A DNA stretch of 40,254 bases from Planctomycetota bacterium (GTDB taxonomy: Bacteria > Planctomycetota > Brocadiia > CAIUPP01), in assembly GCA_022705425.1 (NCBI GenBank), contig JAKJEM010000009.1, positions 1-40,254 on the forward strand, given 5' to 3'. A model generated the notes under the pieces. The model ran no database searches and was not told the DNA's origin. It worked only from the letters and a program-made list of their open reading frames with translations. Within the stretch, counting starts at the first letter, position 1, and every line of letters starts with the position of its first letter. Shown here piece after piece: positions 1 through 10,908 of this stretch. The translations under genes and the position numbers were made by a program.

Positions 1-1322
1 AGTGTGTCGTCGCGCGCGCCCATGACGAGCACGGTGTCCCCCTCCTGGGCCTGCGCGACGATCTCGTCGGCCAGGACGTCGCGATCGGCCACGGCGGAGA
101 CGGGCGCGCCGCGCTCGCGGGCGGCCTCGGCGATGTCCTCGGCGCTGATGTCGCGCGTGGCGGCGCCTCCGGCGTAGTAGATCGGCAGCAGCCACAGGCG
201 GTCGTCGCGGCCCAGGGCGCGGGCCAGCACCTCGACGAGTTCGTTGCACATGAAGCGGGCCGGGCCGAATCCGTGGAGTTGGAAGACCGCGCGCACGCGG
301 CGGGCGCCGGCGCGGCGCACGGCCTGGAGGGCGGCCTCGACCTTGCTGGGGTTGTGGGCGAAGTCGTCGTAGATGCGTACGCCGCGCACGCGGTCCACCA
401 GTTCCATCCGACGCCCGATGCCGTCGAAGGTGCGCAGCCCGATTTCGATGGAATGGTCGGTGACGCCCATTTCGCGCAGGGCGGCGATGGCGGCCAGGGC
501 GTTGAACACGCTGTAGTCGCCGATCTGGCGCAGGGTGAAGCGCGTAGCGCCGACGTTGAAGCGCAGGTCGCGCGCGCCGAGGCGCACCTGGCGGGCGCGC
601 AGCGTGCCGTCGTCGAGCCCGAAGGTTACCCGCCGGGGGCCCGGTCGTCCGATCAGCAGCGCGGCGATCTGCGGGCTGACGACCAGGGCGTCGCGGCAGT
701 TGGCGGCGAAGGCGGCGTAGATGCGCTGGAGTTCGTCGAGTTCCTTGTGGTCGCGCGCCAGGCCGGTGATGACGCCGATGCCGGAACGATAGTTCACGCA
801 GGTGCCGTCGCTTTCGTCGGCTTCGATGCAGGCGGCTTCGTCGTCGCCGGGGCAGGCGTTGCCGATGAGGGACTCGGACTCGAAGTTCCGCATCACGCCC
901 CCGTTGACCACCATGGGCTTGAGCCCGGCCGAGTGCAGGCACCAGCCGATCATGCCGGTGATGGTGGTCTTGCCGAAGCTGCCGGTGACGGCGACGCCGC
1001 GCCGCCGGGCGTGGAAGAGGTCGGCCAGGAGTTGCGACCGGTGGATCGTGGGGAGGCCCAGCGCTGCGCTGCGGTCGAGGTCGGCGTTGCCCTTTTCGAT
1101 GGCGCTGGAGATGACTACGCGCGTGACGTCCGGGGTGACGCCGCTGCCGTCCTGGGGGAAGATGCGGCAGCCTTGCGCTTCGAGGCGGGCGCGGCGGTCG
1201 AGGTGCTGCCCCTGTTCGAAGAAGCGGTCGGAGCCGGAGACGGCATCGCCCCGCACGCGCACCAGTTGCGCCAGCGCGCTCATGCCGATTCCGGCGATCC
1301 CGACGAAGTAGTAATGAGCCAC
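1..1322 (-). CDS. Mur ligase (UDP-N-acetylmuramate--L-alanine ligase MurC / Mpl-like), C-terminus cut by window edge
   Basis: About 440 codons are visible and the stop lies beyond base 1. The GTG start at 1322 places the family N-terminus (MAHYYFVGIAGIGMSAL) at residue 1. The Rossmann glycine motif GIAGIGM is at residues 8-14 and the ATP loop GSFGKTT at 114-120. An EADESDGT segment follows, then IYDDFAHNP before the C-terminal domain. MurC adds L-alanine to UDP-MurNAc in the cytoplasm; Mpl reattaches recycled peptide. The usual MurC motifs are GTHGKTT and GHHP, so the departures here leave a MurC paralogue or Mpl-like ligase possible. It follows pyrK by about 50 nt on the same strand and is probably the last gene of the pyrD-pyrK transcript. 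Family is sure; exact substrate is not. Confidence 0.85.
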   Translation of the reverse strand, partial: MAHYYFVGIAGIGMSALAQLVRVRGDAVSGSDRFFEQGQHLDRRARLEAQGCRIFPQDGSGVTPDVTRVVISSAIEKGNADLDRSAALGLPTIHRSQLLADLFHARRRGVAVTGSFGKTTITGMIGWCLHSAGLKPMVVNGGVMRNFESESLIGNACPGDDEAACIEADESDGTCVNYRSGIGVITGLARDHKELDELQRIYAAFAANCRDALVVSPQIAALLIGRPGPRRVTFGLDDGTLRARQVRLGARDLRFNVGATRFTLRQIGDYSVFNALAAIAALREMGVTDHSIEIGLRTFDGIGRRMELVDRVRGVRIYDDFAHNPSKVEAALQAVRRAGARRVRAVFQLHGFGPARFMCNELVEVLARALGRDDRLWLLPIYYAGGAATRDISAEDIAEAARERGAPVSAVADRDVLADEIVAQAQEGDTVLVMGARDDT

Positions 1323-1374
1323 GTCAGACCCGTGCGCCCGAGGCGCCGGAGCTTTCCGCCCAGGGGGATGGCGT

Positions 1375-2175
1375 TCAGGGGCGGCAACTCCGCCAGTTTC
1401 CGTATTCGTTCAACGTCACGCGCCGTCCGCTCTTCAGGCGCGCCCAGTGTCCGAACTCCTCCATGCGGCGCAGCGCCGCGCTGTCGAAGACGGGTCCGTC
1501 GAGGCAGACCCGCTGGTCGCCGCAGGCGCACTGGGCGCAGAGGCCGAAGCCGCACTTCATGTACCGTTCGAGGGCGGCCTGGCACTCGACGCCGTGTCTC
1601 TCGCAGAGGTCGAAGACGGCCTTCATCATCACTTCAGGGCCGCAGGTGTAAACCACGCCGACCTCGCCGCGCTCCAGTCGGGGGCGGAGCAGGTCGGTGG
1701 GGAAGCCGCGTTGCCCCGCCGAACCGTCGTCGGTGCAGAGGAGCATGTCGGGGAAGCGGTCGAGGAAGAGCAGTTCGCCGCGCGTCCTGGCGCCGAAGAT
1801 CAACGGCGCGTCGGGCAGGGCGTCCTTGAGCGGCGCCAGGACGGCCAGCCCGCAGCCGCCGGCCACGAGCACGCCGCGCGGCTTGATCGCGTAGCCCTTG
1901 CCGTAGGGGCCGCGCAGGCCCACCGACTCGCCGGGACGCAGGTCCGAGAGGCGGGAGCTGAAGACGCCGCGCCGGCGGACGGTCAGGGCGATGCGCCCCG
2001 GTCGCAGGGCGCTGATGGTGTAGGGTTTCTCGTCGAGTTCGGGAATCCACACCATGACGAACTGGCCCGGCTGGAAGGCCATGTCGCGTTCGAGCCAAAG
2101 GGTGCGCAAGTCGGCCGCTTCGTCGCGGCGTTCGAGCACGCGCGCCATGACGGGTTGTTCAACGATGCGCTGCAC
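1375..2175 (-). CDS. pyrK: Dihydroorotate dehydrogenase electron-transfer subunit PyrK
   Basis: This 266-residue protein has the ferredoxin-reductase layout of PyrK. The FAD-binding segment KPYTIS comes first, then GPYGKGY and the NAD-binding VAGGCGLAVLAPLK. CGPEVMM follows, and then the [2Fe-2S] cysteine cluster CGFGLCAQCACGDQRVC with LDGPVF. PyrK passes electrons from the FMN of PyrD to NAD+ in the class 1B dihydroorotate dehydrogenase. I chose the GTG at 2175 because a GGAGGAG lies seven bases upstream; an ATG nine codons in is an alternative. The start overlaps the end of pyrD by 17 nt, which suggests translational coupling of the two subunits. Confidence 0.95.
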   Translation of the reverse strand: MQRIVEQPVMARVLERRDEAADLRTLWLERDMAFQPGQFVMVWIPELDEKPYTISALRPGRIALTVRRRGVFSSRLSDLRPGESVGLRGPYGKGYAIKPRGVLVAGGCGLAVLAPLKDALPDAPLIFGARTRGELLFLDRFPDMLLCTDDGSAGQRGFPTDLLRPRLERGEVGVVYTCGPEVMMKAVFDLCERHGVECQAALERYMKCGFGLCAQCACGDQRVCLDGPVFDSAALRRMEEFGHWARLKSGRRVTLNEYGNWRSCRP

Positions 2176-3073
2176 CGATCAACTCCTCCACCCGCGCCAC
2201 GCCGTTGCGGTCCATCCATTCCGCCATTTCGGCGGCGATGCGCGCGAAGACCTCGACGCCGCCCCCGGCGACGGCGCTGCCGACGCCGACGGCCGTGGCG
2301 CCGGCCATGAGCATTTCGATGGCGTGCCGCCCGGTGGCTACGCCGCCGGTGCCGATGACGGGGATGCGGACCGTGCGGTAGATGTCGTACACGCAGCGCA
2401 GGGCCACGGGCCGCAGCGCCGCGCCGGTGACACCGCCCATCTTGAAGGCCAGCACCGGTCGGCGCGCCTCGATGTTGATGACCATGCCGGGGCCCATCGA
2501 GTTCACGGCGGTGATGGCGCTCGCGCCGGCCTGTTCGGCGGCGGCGGCGATTTCGCCCAGGGCCTGCGCGTTGGGCGATACCTTGACGAAGATCGGCTTG
2601 GCGGTCACGGCGCGCACGGCGCGCGTGATCTCGCGCGTGGCCTCCGGCGTGCTCTGCCCGGCCAGTGTGCCGTAGCCGGGCGTGTGGGGGCAGCTCAACG
2701 GCAGTTCGATCGCCGCCACGGGCAGGCGGGCCATGCGCTCGGCCACGCGCGCGAACTCCTCCGCGTTGCGCCCGACGACGCTGGCGATCACCGGCGACGG
2801 CACGTCGCCGAGGTCCGCAAACTCCGCGAGCGCCTCCTCGACGCCGGGGTTGCTGTAGCCCACGGCGTTGATGACGCCGGCCTCGAAGGTCAGGATCGTC
2901 GGGTTGGGGTGGCCGTCGCGCGGTTCGAGGCTGATGGACTTCATCGTGACGGCGCCGGCCCCCGCGCGGGCCGCGCGGGTCAGGATGGCGCGCGTGGTCC
3001 CCAGGACCCCGCTGGCCAGGACCAGGGGATTGGCCATCCGGATGCCGCAGAGCGTCGTCGTCAGGTCGGCCAC
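2159..3073 (-). CDS. pyrD: Dihydroorotate dehydrogenase, class 1B catalytic subunit PyrD
   Basis: The protein has 304 residues, normal for class 1B. It makes orotate from dihydroorotate in pyrimidine synthesis, passing electrons to NAD+ through PyrK. Visible features are the N-terminal LCGIRMANPLVLASG, the active-site cysteine in LPLSCPHTPGYG (cysteine is the class 1 base), FVKVSP, and the FMN phosphate site VIGTGGVATG. The GTG at 3073 is preferred because GGAAGG stands eight bases before it and homology begins there; the frame stays open further upstream but that stretch has no family similarity. A candidate promoter lies at 3143-3169, divergent from gapA. Confidence 0.95.
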   Translation of the reverse strand: MADLTTTLCGIRMANPLVLASGVLGTTRAILTRAARAGAGAVTMKSISLEPRDGHPNPTILTFEAGVINAVGYSNPGVEEALAEFADLGDVPSPVIASVVGRNAEEFARVAERMARLPVAAIELPLSCPHTPGYGTLAGQSTPEATREITRAVRAVTAKPIFVKVSPNAQALGEIAAAAEQAGASAITAVNSMGPGMVINIEARRPVLAFKMGGVTGAALRPVALRCVYDIYRTVRIPVIGTGGVATGRHAIEMLMAGATAVGVGSAVAGGGVEVFARIAAEMAEWMDRNGVARVEELIGAAHR

Positions 3074-3142
3074 GTCGCCATCCTTCCGTCTGCCGATGAA
3101 CCGCGCTGCCGTCCGGGCGACGGCGTCGCGTCGGTGAGGGAG

Positions 3143-3169
3143 TGTATAGCAACCCGCCCGGAGGCGCAA
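3143..3169 (-). promoter_or_regulatory. Candidate promoter of pyrD-pyrK
   Basis: On the minus strand, TTGCGC (3164-3169) and TATACA (3143-3148) are separated by only 15 bp, a short spacer. It sits about 70 bp before the pyrD start in the pyrD/gapA divergent region. The TTGCGC box recurs at other candidate promoters in this window. Confidence 0.4.
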
Positions 3170-3195
3170 GTCAGGAGCGCGGCGAAACGGTCCGT

Positions 3196-4363
<1,168 letters not shown>

Positions 4364-4381
4364 GTCAGTTCCCGCACCCAC

Positions 4382-4420
4382 CGCGCCGGGGCGTCGCAGA
4401 CGTCCCGGCGCGTCTTTCTT
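4382..4420 (+). terminator. Intrinsic terminator or attenuator between gapA and pgk
   Basis: A 12-bp stem with one G-T wobble (CGCGCCGGGGCG with CGTCCCGGCGCG) closes a 7-nt loop and is followed by TCTTTCTT. It begins 19 nt after the gapA stop and ends 17 nt before the pgk ATG. It could make pgk expression lower than gapA, or mark a processed 3' end. Confidence 0.75.
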
Positions 4421-4436
4421 GAATAAGGGCGACACC

Positions 4437-5723
<1,287 letters not shown>

Positions 5724-5741
5724 CCGCCGGACGACATTCCC

Positions 5742-5781
5742 GAAGACCCGGGCCGGCCGAGCGGTCCGGGTCTTCCCCTTT
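5742..5781 (+). terminator. Intrinsic terminator after pgk
   Basis: A perfect 10-bp stem (GAAGACCCGG with CCGGGTCTTC, 5742-5751 and 5766-5775) closes a 14-nt GC-rich loop and runs into CCCTTT. It lies between the pgk stop and the Shine-Dalgarno of the aldolase gene, so that gene may need read-through or its own unseen promoter. Confidence 0.75.
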
Positions 5782-5798
5782 CACGGAGGAAGGCTGTC

Positions 5799-6692
5799 AT
5801 GAAGTTCGAAGGCGTCATCCCCGCGCTCGTCACCCCGTTCGACCGCAAGACCGAAGAGATTGACTACGCCGCCCTTGCCGGGATCACCGACCGTCTCATC
5901 CGCCAAGGCATCGGCGGGCTCTTCGTGTGCGGGAGCACCGGCGAATGGTGGGCCATGAACGCCGAGGAGCGCATGAAGGTCGTCGAGACGACCCTCGACG
6001 CCGCCGCCGGGCGCACCAAGATCATGGTCCACGTCGGCGCCAACTCGACGCGCGAGGCCATCGCGCTGGCCCGCCACGCCGAGAAGGCCGGCGCGCAGGC
6101 CATCAGCCTTCTGCCGCCGGTCGGCCGCCCCTACCCTCCGGCCCAGGTCTGGGAACATTTCCGGGCCGTCGGCGCTTCGTGCTCGCTTCCCCTCTATCTC
6201 TACCACCTCCCCCAGGTGTACGGCGACCTGATCACGATTGACAAATTCGTCGAGGCGATGGACACCATGCCCACGCTGCGGGGGGCCAAGTTCTCCTCCT
6301 ACCGCATTGACGACCTGATCCATCTCAAGATCAAGGCGCAGGGACGCCTGAACATCCTGAGCGGCTGCGCCGAGCAGCTCCTCAGCGCCACCGTCAACGG
6401 CGCCGAAGGCTCCATCTGCAGTTGGTATAACTTCATCCCGCGCCTGGGCAACCGCATCATCGAACTCGCGCGCCAGAACCGCATCGCCGAAGCCTCGGCC
6501 CTGCAGGATTCCCTCGTGAACTTCGGCATGCTCTGCATCAGCAACGTCATGGGCAACCTCAAGTGGCTCATCGCCGAACGCGGCACGGACGTCGGCATCC
6601 CCCGCCGTCCCCTCCTGCCTCCCACCGCCGAGGAGCGGGCGAAGCTGCTGCCCGCCATCCAGAAGACGGGCATTCTCGAGTGGGCGCTCTGA
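5799..6692 (+). CDS. DapA/NanA-family class I aldolase, N-acetylneuraminate lyase-like
   Basis: A 297-residue TIM-barrel Schiff-base aldolase. The phosphate/carboxylate loop reads GSTGE (residues 45-49), the form typical of N-acetylneuraminate lyase; DapA usually has GTTGE. The catalytic tyrosine is 135 in YLYHLP and the Schiff-base lysine is 164 in GAKFSS. Members cleave or form pyruvate adducts: sialic acid, dihydrodipicolinate or 2-keto-3-deoxy sugars. The GSTGE loop and YxxP segment favour a sugar-acid lyase, but the substrate cannot be fixed. The start follows a good GGAGGA with 8-base spacing. An AGE-type epimerase and a ROK kinase elsewhere in the window could serve the same amino-sugar route; that is inference. 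Confidence 0.85.
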   Translation: MKFEGVIPALVTPFDRKTEEIDYAALAGITDRLIRQGIGGLFVCGSTGEWWAMNAEERMKVVETTLDAAAGRTKIMVHVGANSTREAIALARHAEKAGAQAISLLPPVGRPYPPAQVWEHFRAVGASCSLPLYLYHLPQVYGDLITIDKFVEAMDTMPTLRGAKFSSYRIDDLIHLKIKAQGRLNILSGCAEQLLSATVNGAEGSICSWYNFIPRLGNRIIELARQNRIAEASALQDSLVNFGMLCISNVMGNLKWLIAERGTDVGIPRRPLLPPTAEERAKLLPAIQKTGILEWAL

Positions 6693-6717
6693 CCGGAAGC
6701 CCCCCTGCGCGATGATC

Positions 6718-6751
6718 CGACGACCCGGGAGGGCGCGGTCCCCGGTCGTCG
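6718..6751 (+). terminator. Hairpin after the aldolase gene
   Basis: CGACGACC and GGTCGTCG form 8 bp, then after one C/C mismatch GGGA and TCCC add 4 bp over an 8-nt loop. There is no clear T-tract, so it may be a 3'-end stabiliser more than a terminator. The rest of 6693-6910 shows nothing else I can name. Confidence 0.4.
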
Positions 6752-6910
6752 GCGCTCCTTCGGGGCGCCCGGTCGCGGCCTCGCCGGCCGAACGCGGACC
6801 GCGCGACGCCGTGTCTCCACCGTTCCGGTCGGAGGCGCGCAGGCCGTGTCCCACATGGCCCATGCGATGTCGCCGCGCGTCGCACCCCGCCCCGAACCGC
6901 AGGAATCCCC

Positions 6911-6938
6911 TTTCATCCTAACGATCCGGCGCTATAAT
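6911..6938 (+). promoter_or_regulatory. Candidate promoter of ppx-ppk1
   Basis: A consensus TATAAT at 6933-6938 is preceded by TTTCAT at 6911-6916 with a 16-bp spacer. The predicted transcript starts near 6945, about 40 nt before the ppx ATG. This rules out an in-frame upstream ATG at 6937 as the true start. Confidence 0.65.
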
Positions 6939-6984
6939 GAAGTCCGCCGGTCGCAGTGTCGCGCCCGTCGCGCAAGGAGACACC

Positions 6985-8571
6985 ATGCCCGAGATCGCCG
7001 TCGCCGAACAGGCTCGTCCCATCGCCGTGGTGGACATCGGCTCGAACTCTATCCGCATGGTCGTGGCGCAAGTCCGCCCGGACGGCTCCTATGAAGTCCT
7101 GGACCGTTTGCAGCGTCCGGTCCGCCTCGGTCATTCCACCTTCGTCACCGGGCGGCTCAGCGAATCGGCCATGGACGCCGCCATTGCCATCCTCCGCGAC
7201 TACCGCCGCGTCTGCGAGAATTACGGCATCCTGCACCTGCGCGCGGTGGCCACCAGCGCCGTCCGCGAGGCGACCAATAACGACGCCTTCCTCGACCGCG
7301 CCTCCATTTCGGCCGACATGGACGTGGAGGTCATCGAGCCCGCCGAGGAAAGCCGCCTGACCGTTTCCGCCGTCAAGTCCGACCTCGACGGCCGCCTGGA
7401 CCTGCGCGACGGGTCGGCGCTTGTCGTTGAAGTGGGCGGCGGCAGCGCGCTGGTCACCGTCCTGAAGGACGGACGCATCGCCGTCTCCGAGGGCTACAAC
7501 CTCGGCTCCATCCGCCTCCAGGAAATCCTCGGCACGGCGGGCGAACCTCCCGACCGCGCGGCGGACATCTTCCGCCGGCACATTGCCAGCGTCGTCGCCG
7601 CCATGCAGCGCACCATGCCTCTGCGCGGGGCGCGCCACTTCATTGCCGTCGGCGGCGACGCGCGCCTCGCTGCGCAGATCGTGGGCAAGCCGCGGCCCGG
7701 CACCAGCCTTGTCGAAATCGCGCCCGAGGCGCTCGACGGCTTCGTCCGCAAGTGCGCGCGGCTTTCCCCGCAGGAACTCGCCCGCGCGCACGGCATCCCC
7801 TTTGCGGCGGCCGAAACGCTTACGCCCGCCCTTATCGCCTATCTCGCCCTTCTCAAGGCCAGCCGGTGCCCCGCCATGCTCGTTACGCCCGTCAGCATGC
7901 GCGACGGACTTCTCCTCGATCTCGCCCGCGCTCTGGGCGGACAGGAGGACCCGGAGACGGTGGCCGGCGCCGTACAGTCGGCCCAGGCCATCGGCGAGAA
8001 GTACCGCTTCGACACTCGCCACGCCGGACAGGTGGCCGCCATCGCCCTCAAACTTTTCGACGCGCTGCGCGGCGTCCACCGGCTCTCGGTGCGCGACCGC
8101 CTCCTCCTGCACGTGGCCGCTCTCCTCCATGAAGTGGGGGGATTCGTCAGCAGCCGCGCTCACCACAAGCACAGCTACTACCTCATCTCGAACTCCGTCA
8201 TCGCCGGTCTCCGGCGCGACGAACTGGGGATCGTTGCGCTCGTCGCCCGATACCATCGTCGCAGCGGACCCAAGTCGAGCCATCCCGAGTATATGGCGCT
8301 GCCGCGCGACCGGCGGATGATCGTCAACAAGCTGGCCGCTCTCCTGCGCGTGGCCGATGCGCTCGACCGCGGCCACGAAGAGCGCGTCAAGGACTTCACC
8401 GCCGAGGTCGCCGGCCAGGAACTCATCGTCACCGTCCCCGCCGCGGAGATGATCCTCGAACAGCGCGCGCTCGAACGCAAGGCCGACCTCTTCGAGGAAG
8501 CGTACGGTCTCAAGGTGCGGATCGTTGAAACCGGCGCCCCGCCCGCGCCGCCCCCGGTCGAACCGGCGTAA
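6985..8571 (+). CDS. Ppx/GppA-family exopolyphosphatase or pppGpp phosphatase
   Basis: This 528-residue protein opens with an ASKHA phosphatase fold: VVDIGSNSIRMVV, the RAVATSAVREA segment, and the glycine-rich VVEVGGGSALVTV. A C-terminal HD-type helical domain follows from about residue 330, containing HVAALLHEVGGFVSSRAHHKHSYYLI. The family removes terminal phosphate from polyphosphate or pppGpp. Polyphosphate is the likelier substrate because ppk1 starts 44 nt downstream on the same strand. The C-terminal tail is proline-rich. The ATG at 6985 follows AAGGAGACACC and lies inside the predicted transcript. Confidence 0.92.
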   Translation: MPEIAVAEQARPIAVVDIGSNSIRMVVAQVRPDGSYEVLDRLQRPVRLGHSTFVTGRLSESAMDAAIAILRDYRRVCENYGILHLRAVATSAVREATNNDAFLDRASISADMDVEVIEPAEESRLTVSAVKSDLDGRLDLRDGSALVVEVGGGSALVTVLKDGRIAVSEGYNLGSIRLQEILGTAGEPPDRAADIFRRHIASVVAAMQRTMPLRGARHFIAVGGDARLAAQIVGKPRPGTSLVEIAPEALDGFVRKCARLSPQELARAHGIPFAAAETLTPALIAYLALLKASRCPAMLVTPVSMRDGLLLDLARALGGQEDPETVAGAVQSAQAIGEKYRFDTRHAGQVAAIALKLFDALRGVHRLSVRDRLLLHVAALLHEVGGFVSSRAHHKHSYYLISNSVIAGLRRDELGIVALVARYHRRSGPKSSHPEYMALPRDRRMIVNKLAALLRVADALDRGHEERVKDFTAEVAGQELIVTVPAAEMILEQRALERKADLFEEAYGLKVRIVETGAPPAPPPVEPA

Positions 8572-8615
8572 CGACCGCGGGCCCCGCGTCCGGGCGCCTT
8601 CCATGGCAGAAGCGC

Positions 8616-10766
8616 ATGAGCGACAAGACCCCTCCGGCCCGCGACCTCTGTGATCCCGCCGCGTACATCAACCGCGAGTTGAGCTGGATCGAGTTCAACA
8701 ACCGCGTCCTCGAAGAAGGGCTTTCCTCCTCCGCCGCGCCCCTCGACCGTCTCAAGTTCCTCGCCATCGTCAGCTCCAACCTCGACGAGTTCTTCATGAT
8801 TCGCGTTGCCGGCCTCCGGCGGCAGGCGGCGGCGGGCCTCACGCGCCGGGACCCCAGCGGCCTCACTCCCGCCGAACAACTGCGCGAAATCTCCCGTCGC
8901 GTTCACGACACCGTCGCCCGGCAGAGCGACGGCGTCCGCAAGGCCCTGGCGCGCCTCCAGGAGGGCGGTATCGAACTCCTGCCGGCCAAGGCCCTGACCC
9001 CTGCCCAGGCGGCTCACCTGGCCCAGCACTTCGCCGCCGAGGTGCTCCCCCTGCTGACGCCCCTCTCAGCGGCGGACCTGGACCCCTTCCCGATCCTGCC
9101 CGGTCGAGTGCTGAACCTGGCCGTGCTGCTCGAACCGGAAGCGGCGTCCGCCGCGCCCGGCGCCGCCCCCGCTGCGCCGGCCGTGGCAGTCCTCCCCATC
9201 CCGCGCCTCCTCTCCCGCTTCATCGCTCTTCCCGGCGAAAAGCCCCTCCGCCTCGTCGCCATCGAGGACGCCATACGTCCCAACCTCGGACGCCTCTTCC
9301 CGGGAATGCATGTCGCGGCGACGGCTCTCTTCCGCCTTACCCGCGACGCCGACGTTTCGGTGGAGGATGAGTCGGCGCGCGACTTGCTCATTGAAATGGA
9401 AGAGGCCGTGCGCGCCCGCCGCCGCCGCGACGTGGTGCGCCTCGAACTCTCAGCCGCCCCGGACCCGCGCCTCAAGCGCTGGCTTCTCGATTGGTGCCGT
9501 CTGGGCGAGGAGGACGTCTATGAGAGCGACGCCCTTCTGGACCCGTCCGACCTGATGGAGATCGCCCTGCGGCCCGGCTTCGACGCCCTTCGCGAGCCGC
9601 CCTGGCCGCCGCAGCCTCCGCGCGATCTCCCCGGCCTGGACGACCTTTGGCAGACCCTCCGCGACCGGGACGTTCTCCTCTTCCACCCCTACGAGTCCTT
9701 TGACCCGGTCCTTCGCCTGCTCAAGGAGGCTGCCGACGATCCCGCCGTCCTGGCCGTCAAGCAGACGCTCTACCGCACCAGCGGCGATTCGCCCATCATC
9801 GGCTCCCTCGCCCGCGCGGCGGAGAACGGCAAGCAGGTGACCGTCCTCGTCGAACTCAAAGCCCGCTTCGACGAATCCCGCAACATCCTCTGGGCGCGCC
9901 GCCTCGAGGACGCCGGGTGCCAGGTGATTTACGGCATCGCCGGATACAAGACCCACGCCAAGGCGCTCCTGATCCTTCGCCGCGAGGCCAAGGGCATCCG
10001 GCGCTACCTCCACCTTTCGACCGGGAATTACAACGATCGCACCGCCCGGCTGTACTCGGACATCGGACTCATCACCGCCGACAAGGACCTTGCCGGCGAC
10101 GCAGCGGCCTTCTTCAACCTGCTGACGGGCGTCTCGCAGGACGTAGGTTGGAGTCGGTTCGCCATCGCCCCGACCGGGCTCCGCGGCCGCTTCATAGACC
10201 TCATCGAGCGCGAGGCGCAGGCCTCCACCCCCGATCAACCCGGCCTCATCCGCGCCAAGATGAACTCCCTGGAAGACCCGGAGATCATCCGCGCCCTCTA
10301 CCGTGCCGCCCGCGCCGGCGTCCGCGTCCAGCTCAACGTCCGCGGCCTCTGCTGCCTGCGTCCGGGGCTGCCGGGAATCTCGGAGAACATCGAGGTCGTT
10401 TCCATCGTGGACCGCTTCCTCGAGCACGCCCGCGTCTTTCACTTCCGCAACGGTGGCCACGAGGAGGTGTATCTTTCCAGCGCGGACTGGATGGGCCGCA
10501 ACCTCGATCGCCGGCTGGAAATCCTCTTCCCGGTTCCCGGCGAAGAGCACCGCCGCCGACTGATCGGCATCCTGCAGGCCTTCTTTGCCGACAACGTGAA
10601 GGCGCGCGTTTTGCAGGCCGACGGCAGCTACCTGCGCGCGAAGCGCAAGGGGAAGCCCTTCCGCGCGCAAGAGCACTTCTACCGCGAGGCCCTCGCCGCC
10701 GCCCAGCCGCCCGCCGCAACGGAGTTCCGGCCCTTGACCCGTCCGGCGGAGAACGAAGCGACCTGA
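8616..10766 (+). CDS. ppk1: Polyphosphate kinase 1, with cassette-altered C-terminus
   Basis: Ppk1 polymerises the gamma-phosphate of ATP into polyphosphate through a phosphohistidine. The 716-residue protein has the N domain (INRELSWIEFNNRVLEE), and the catalytic region with His447 in GYKTHAKAL and His466 in HLSTGNYNDR. The 19-residue spacing equals that of His435 and His454 of E. coli Ppk. A late GRNLDRRLEILFPV block follows. An Ala/Pro-rich low-complexity stretch sits near residues 175-190. The last codons of family-like sequence (PLTRPAE) lie in a 21-bp direct repeat; the final four residues NEAT come from inserted DNA. The second repeat copy at 13137 would restore an ending EGKE. Confidence 0.96.
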   Translation: MSDKTPPARDLCDPAAYINRELSWIEFNNRVLEEGLSSSAAPLDRLKFLAIVSSNLDEFFMIRVAGLRRQAAAGLTRRDPSGLTPAEQLREISRRVHDTVARQSDGVRKALARLQEGGIELLPAKALTPAQAAHLAQHFAAEVLPLLTPLSAADLDPFPILPGRVLNLAVLLEPEAASAAPGAAPAAPAVAVLPIPRLLSRFIALPGEKPLRLVAIEDAIRPNLGRLFPGMHVAATALFRLTRDADVSVEDESARDLLIEMEEAVRARRRRDVVRLELSAAPDPRLKRWLLDWCRLGEEDVYESDALLDPSDLMEIALRPGFDALREPPWPPQPPRDLPGLDDLWQTLRDRDVLLFHPYESFDPVLRLLKEAADDPAVLAVKQTLYRTSGDSPIIGSLARAAENGKQVTVLVELKARFDESRNILWARRLEDAGCQVIYGIAGYKTHAKALLILRREAKGIRRYLHLSTGNYNDRTARLYSDIGLITADKDLAGDAAAFFNLLTGVSQDVGWSRFAIAPTGLRGRFIDLIEREAQASTPDQPGLIRAKMNSLEDPEIIRALYRAARAGVRVQLNVRGLCCLRPGLPGISENIEVVSIVDRFLEHARVFHFRNGGHEEVYLSSADWMGRNLDRRLEILFPVPGEEHRRRLIGILQAFFADNVKARVLQADGSYLRAKRKGKPFRAQEHFYREALAAAQPPAATEFRPLTRPAENEAT
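10731..10751. repeat. Left copy of the 21-bp direct repeat bounding the vsr-methyltransferase cassette
   Basis: Identical over 21 bp to 13137-13157; it begins CCCTTGACCCGTCC and ends GGCGGAG. It is in the coding frame of ppk1 (PLTRPAE). Matching stops at the base before and the base after. It reads as the target duplicated on insertion of the cassette 10752-13136. Confidence 0.85.
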
Positions 10767-10807
10767 CCTCGCGGAGCGCAATGGGCGCAATCCTCCGAAT
10801 GCATACC

Positions 10808-10837
10808 TTGACGCAGAGAGGGACGCAGGGGTACGAT
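10808..10837 (+). promoter_or_regulatory. Candidate promoter of the vsr cassette
   Basis: TTGACG (10808-10813) and TACGAT (10832-10837) are spaced by 18 bp, about 65 bp before the vsr GTG. The spacer region holds a direct repeat GACGCAG (10810-10816 and 10822-10828). The element lies inside the inserted DNA, so the cassette may carry its own promoter. Confidence 0.5.
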
Positions 10838-10908
10838 TGAGACCGTGCGAGAGCACGACGCTGTGGTGGAGTCTTGCGGAGCGATCTGGCGGCGGGGCGG
10901 AGGAGAGA

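Noticed and set aside
273..2310. Long plus-strand open frames opposite the Mur ligase and pyrK
   Set aside because: They are antisense to genes with clear family motifs; high GC keeps such frames open. Their composition is repetitive Ala/Gly/Arg without known motifs.
6937..6984. Upstream ATG as start of ppx/gppA
   Set aside because: It overlaps the TATAAT box, and the ATG at 6985 has AAGGAG.
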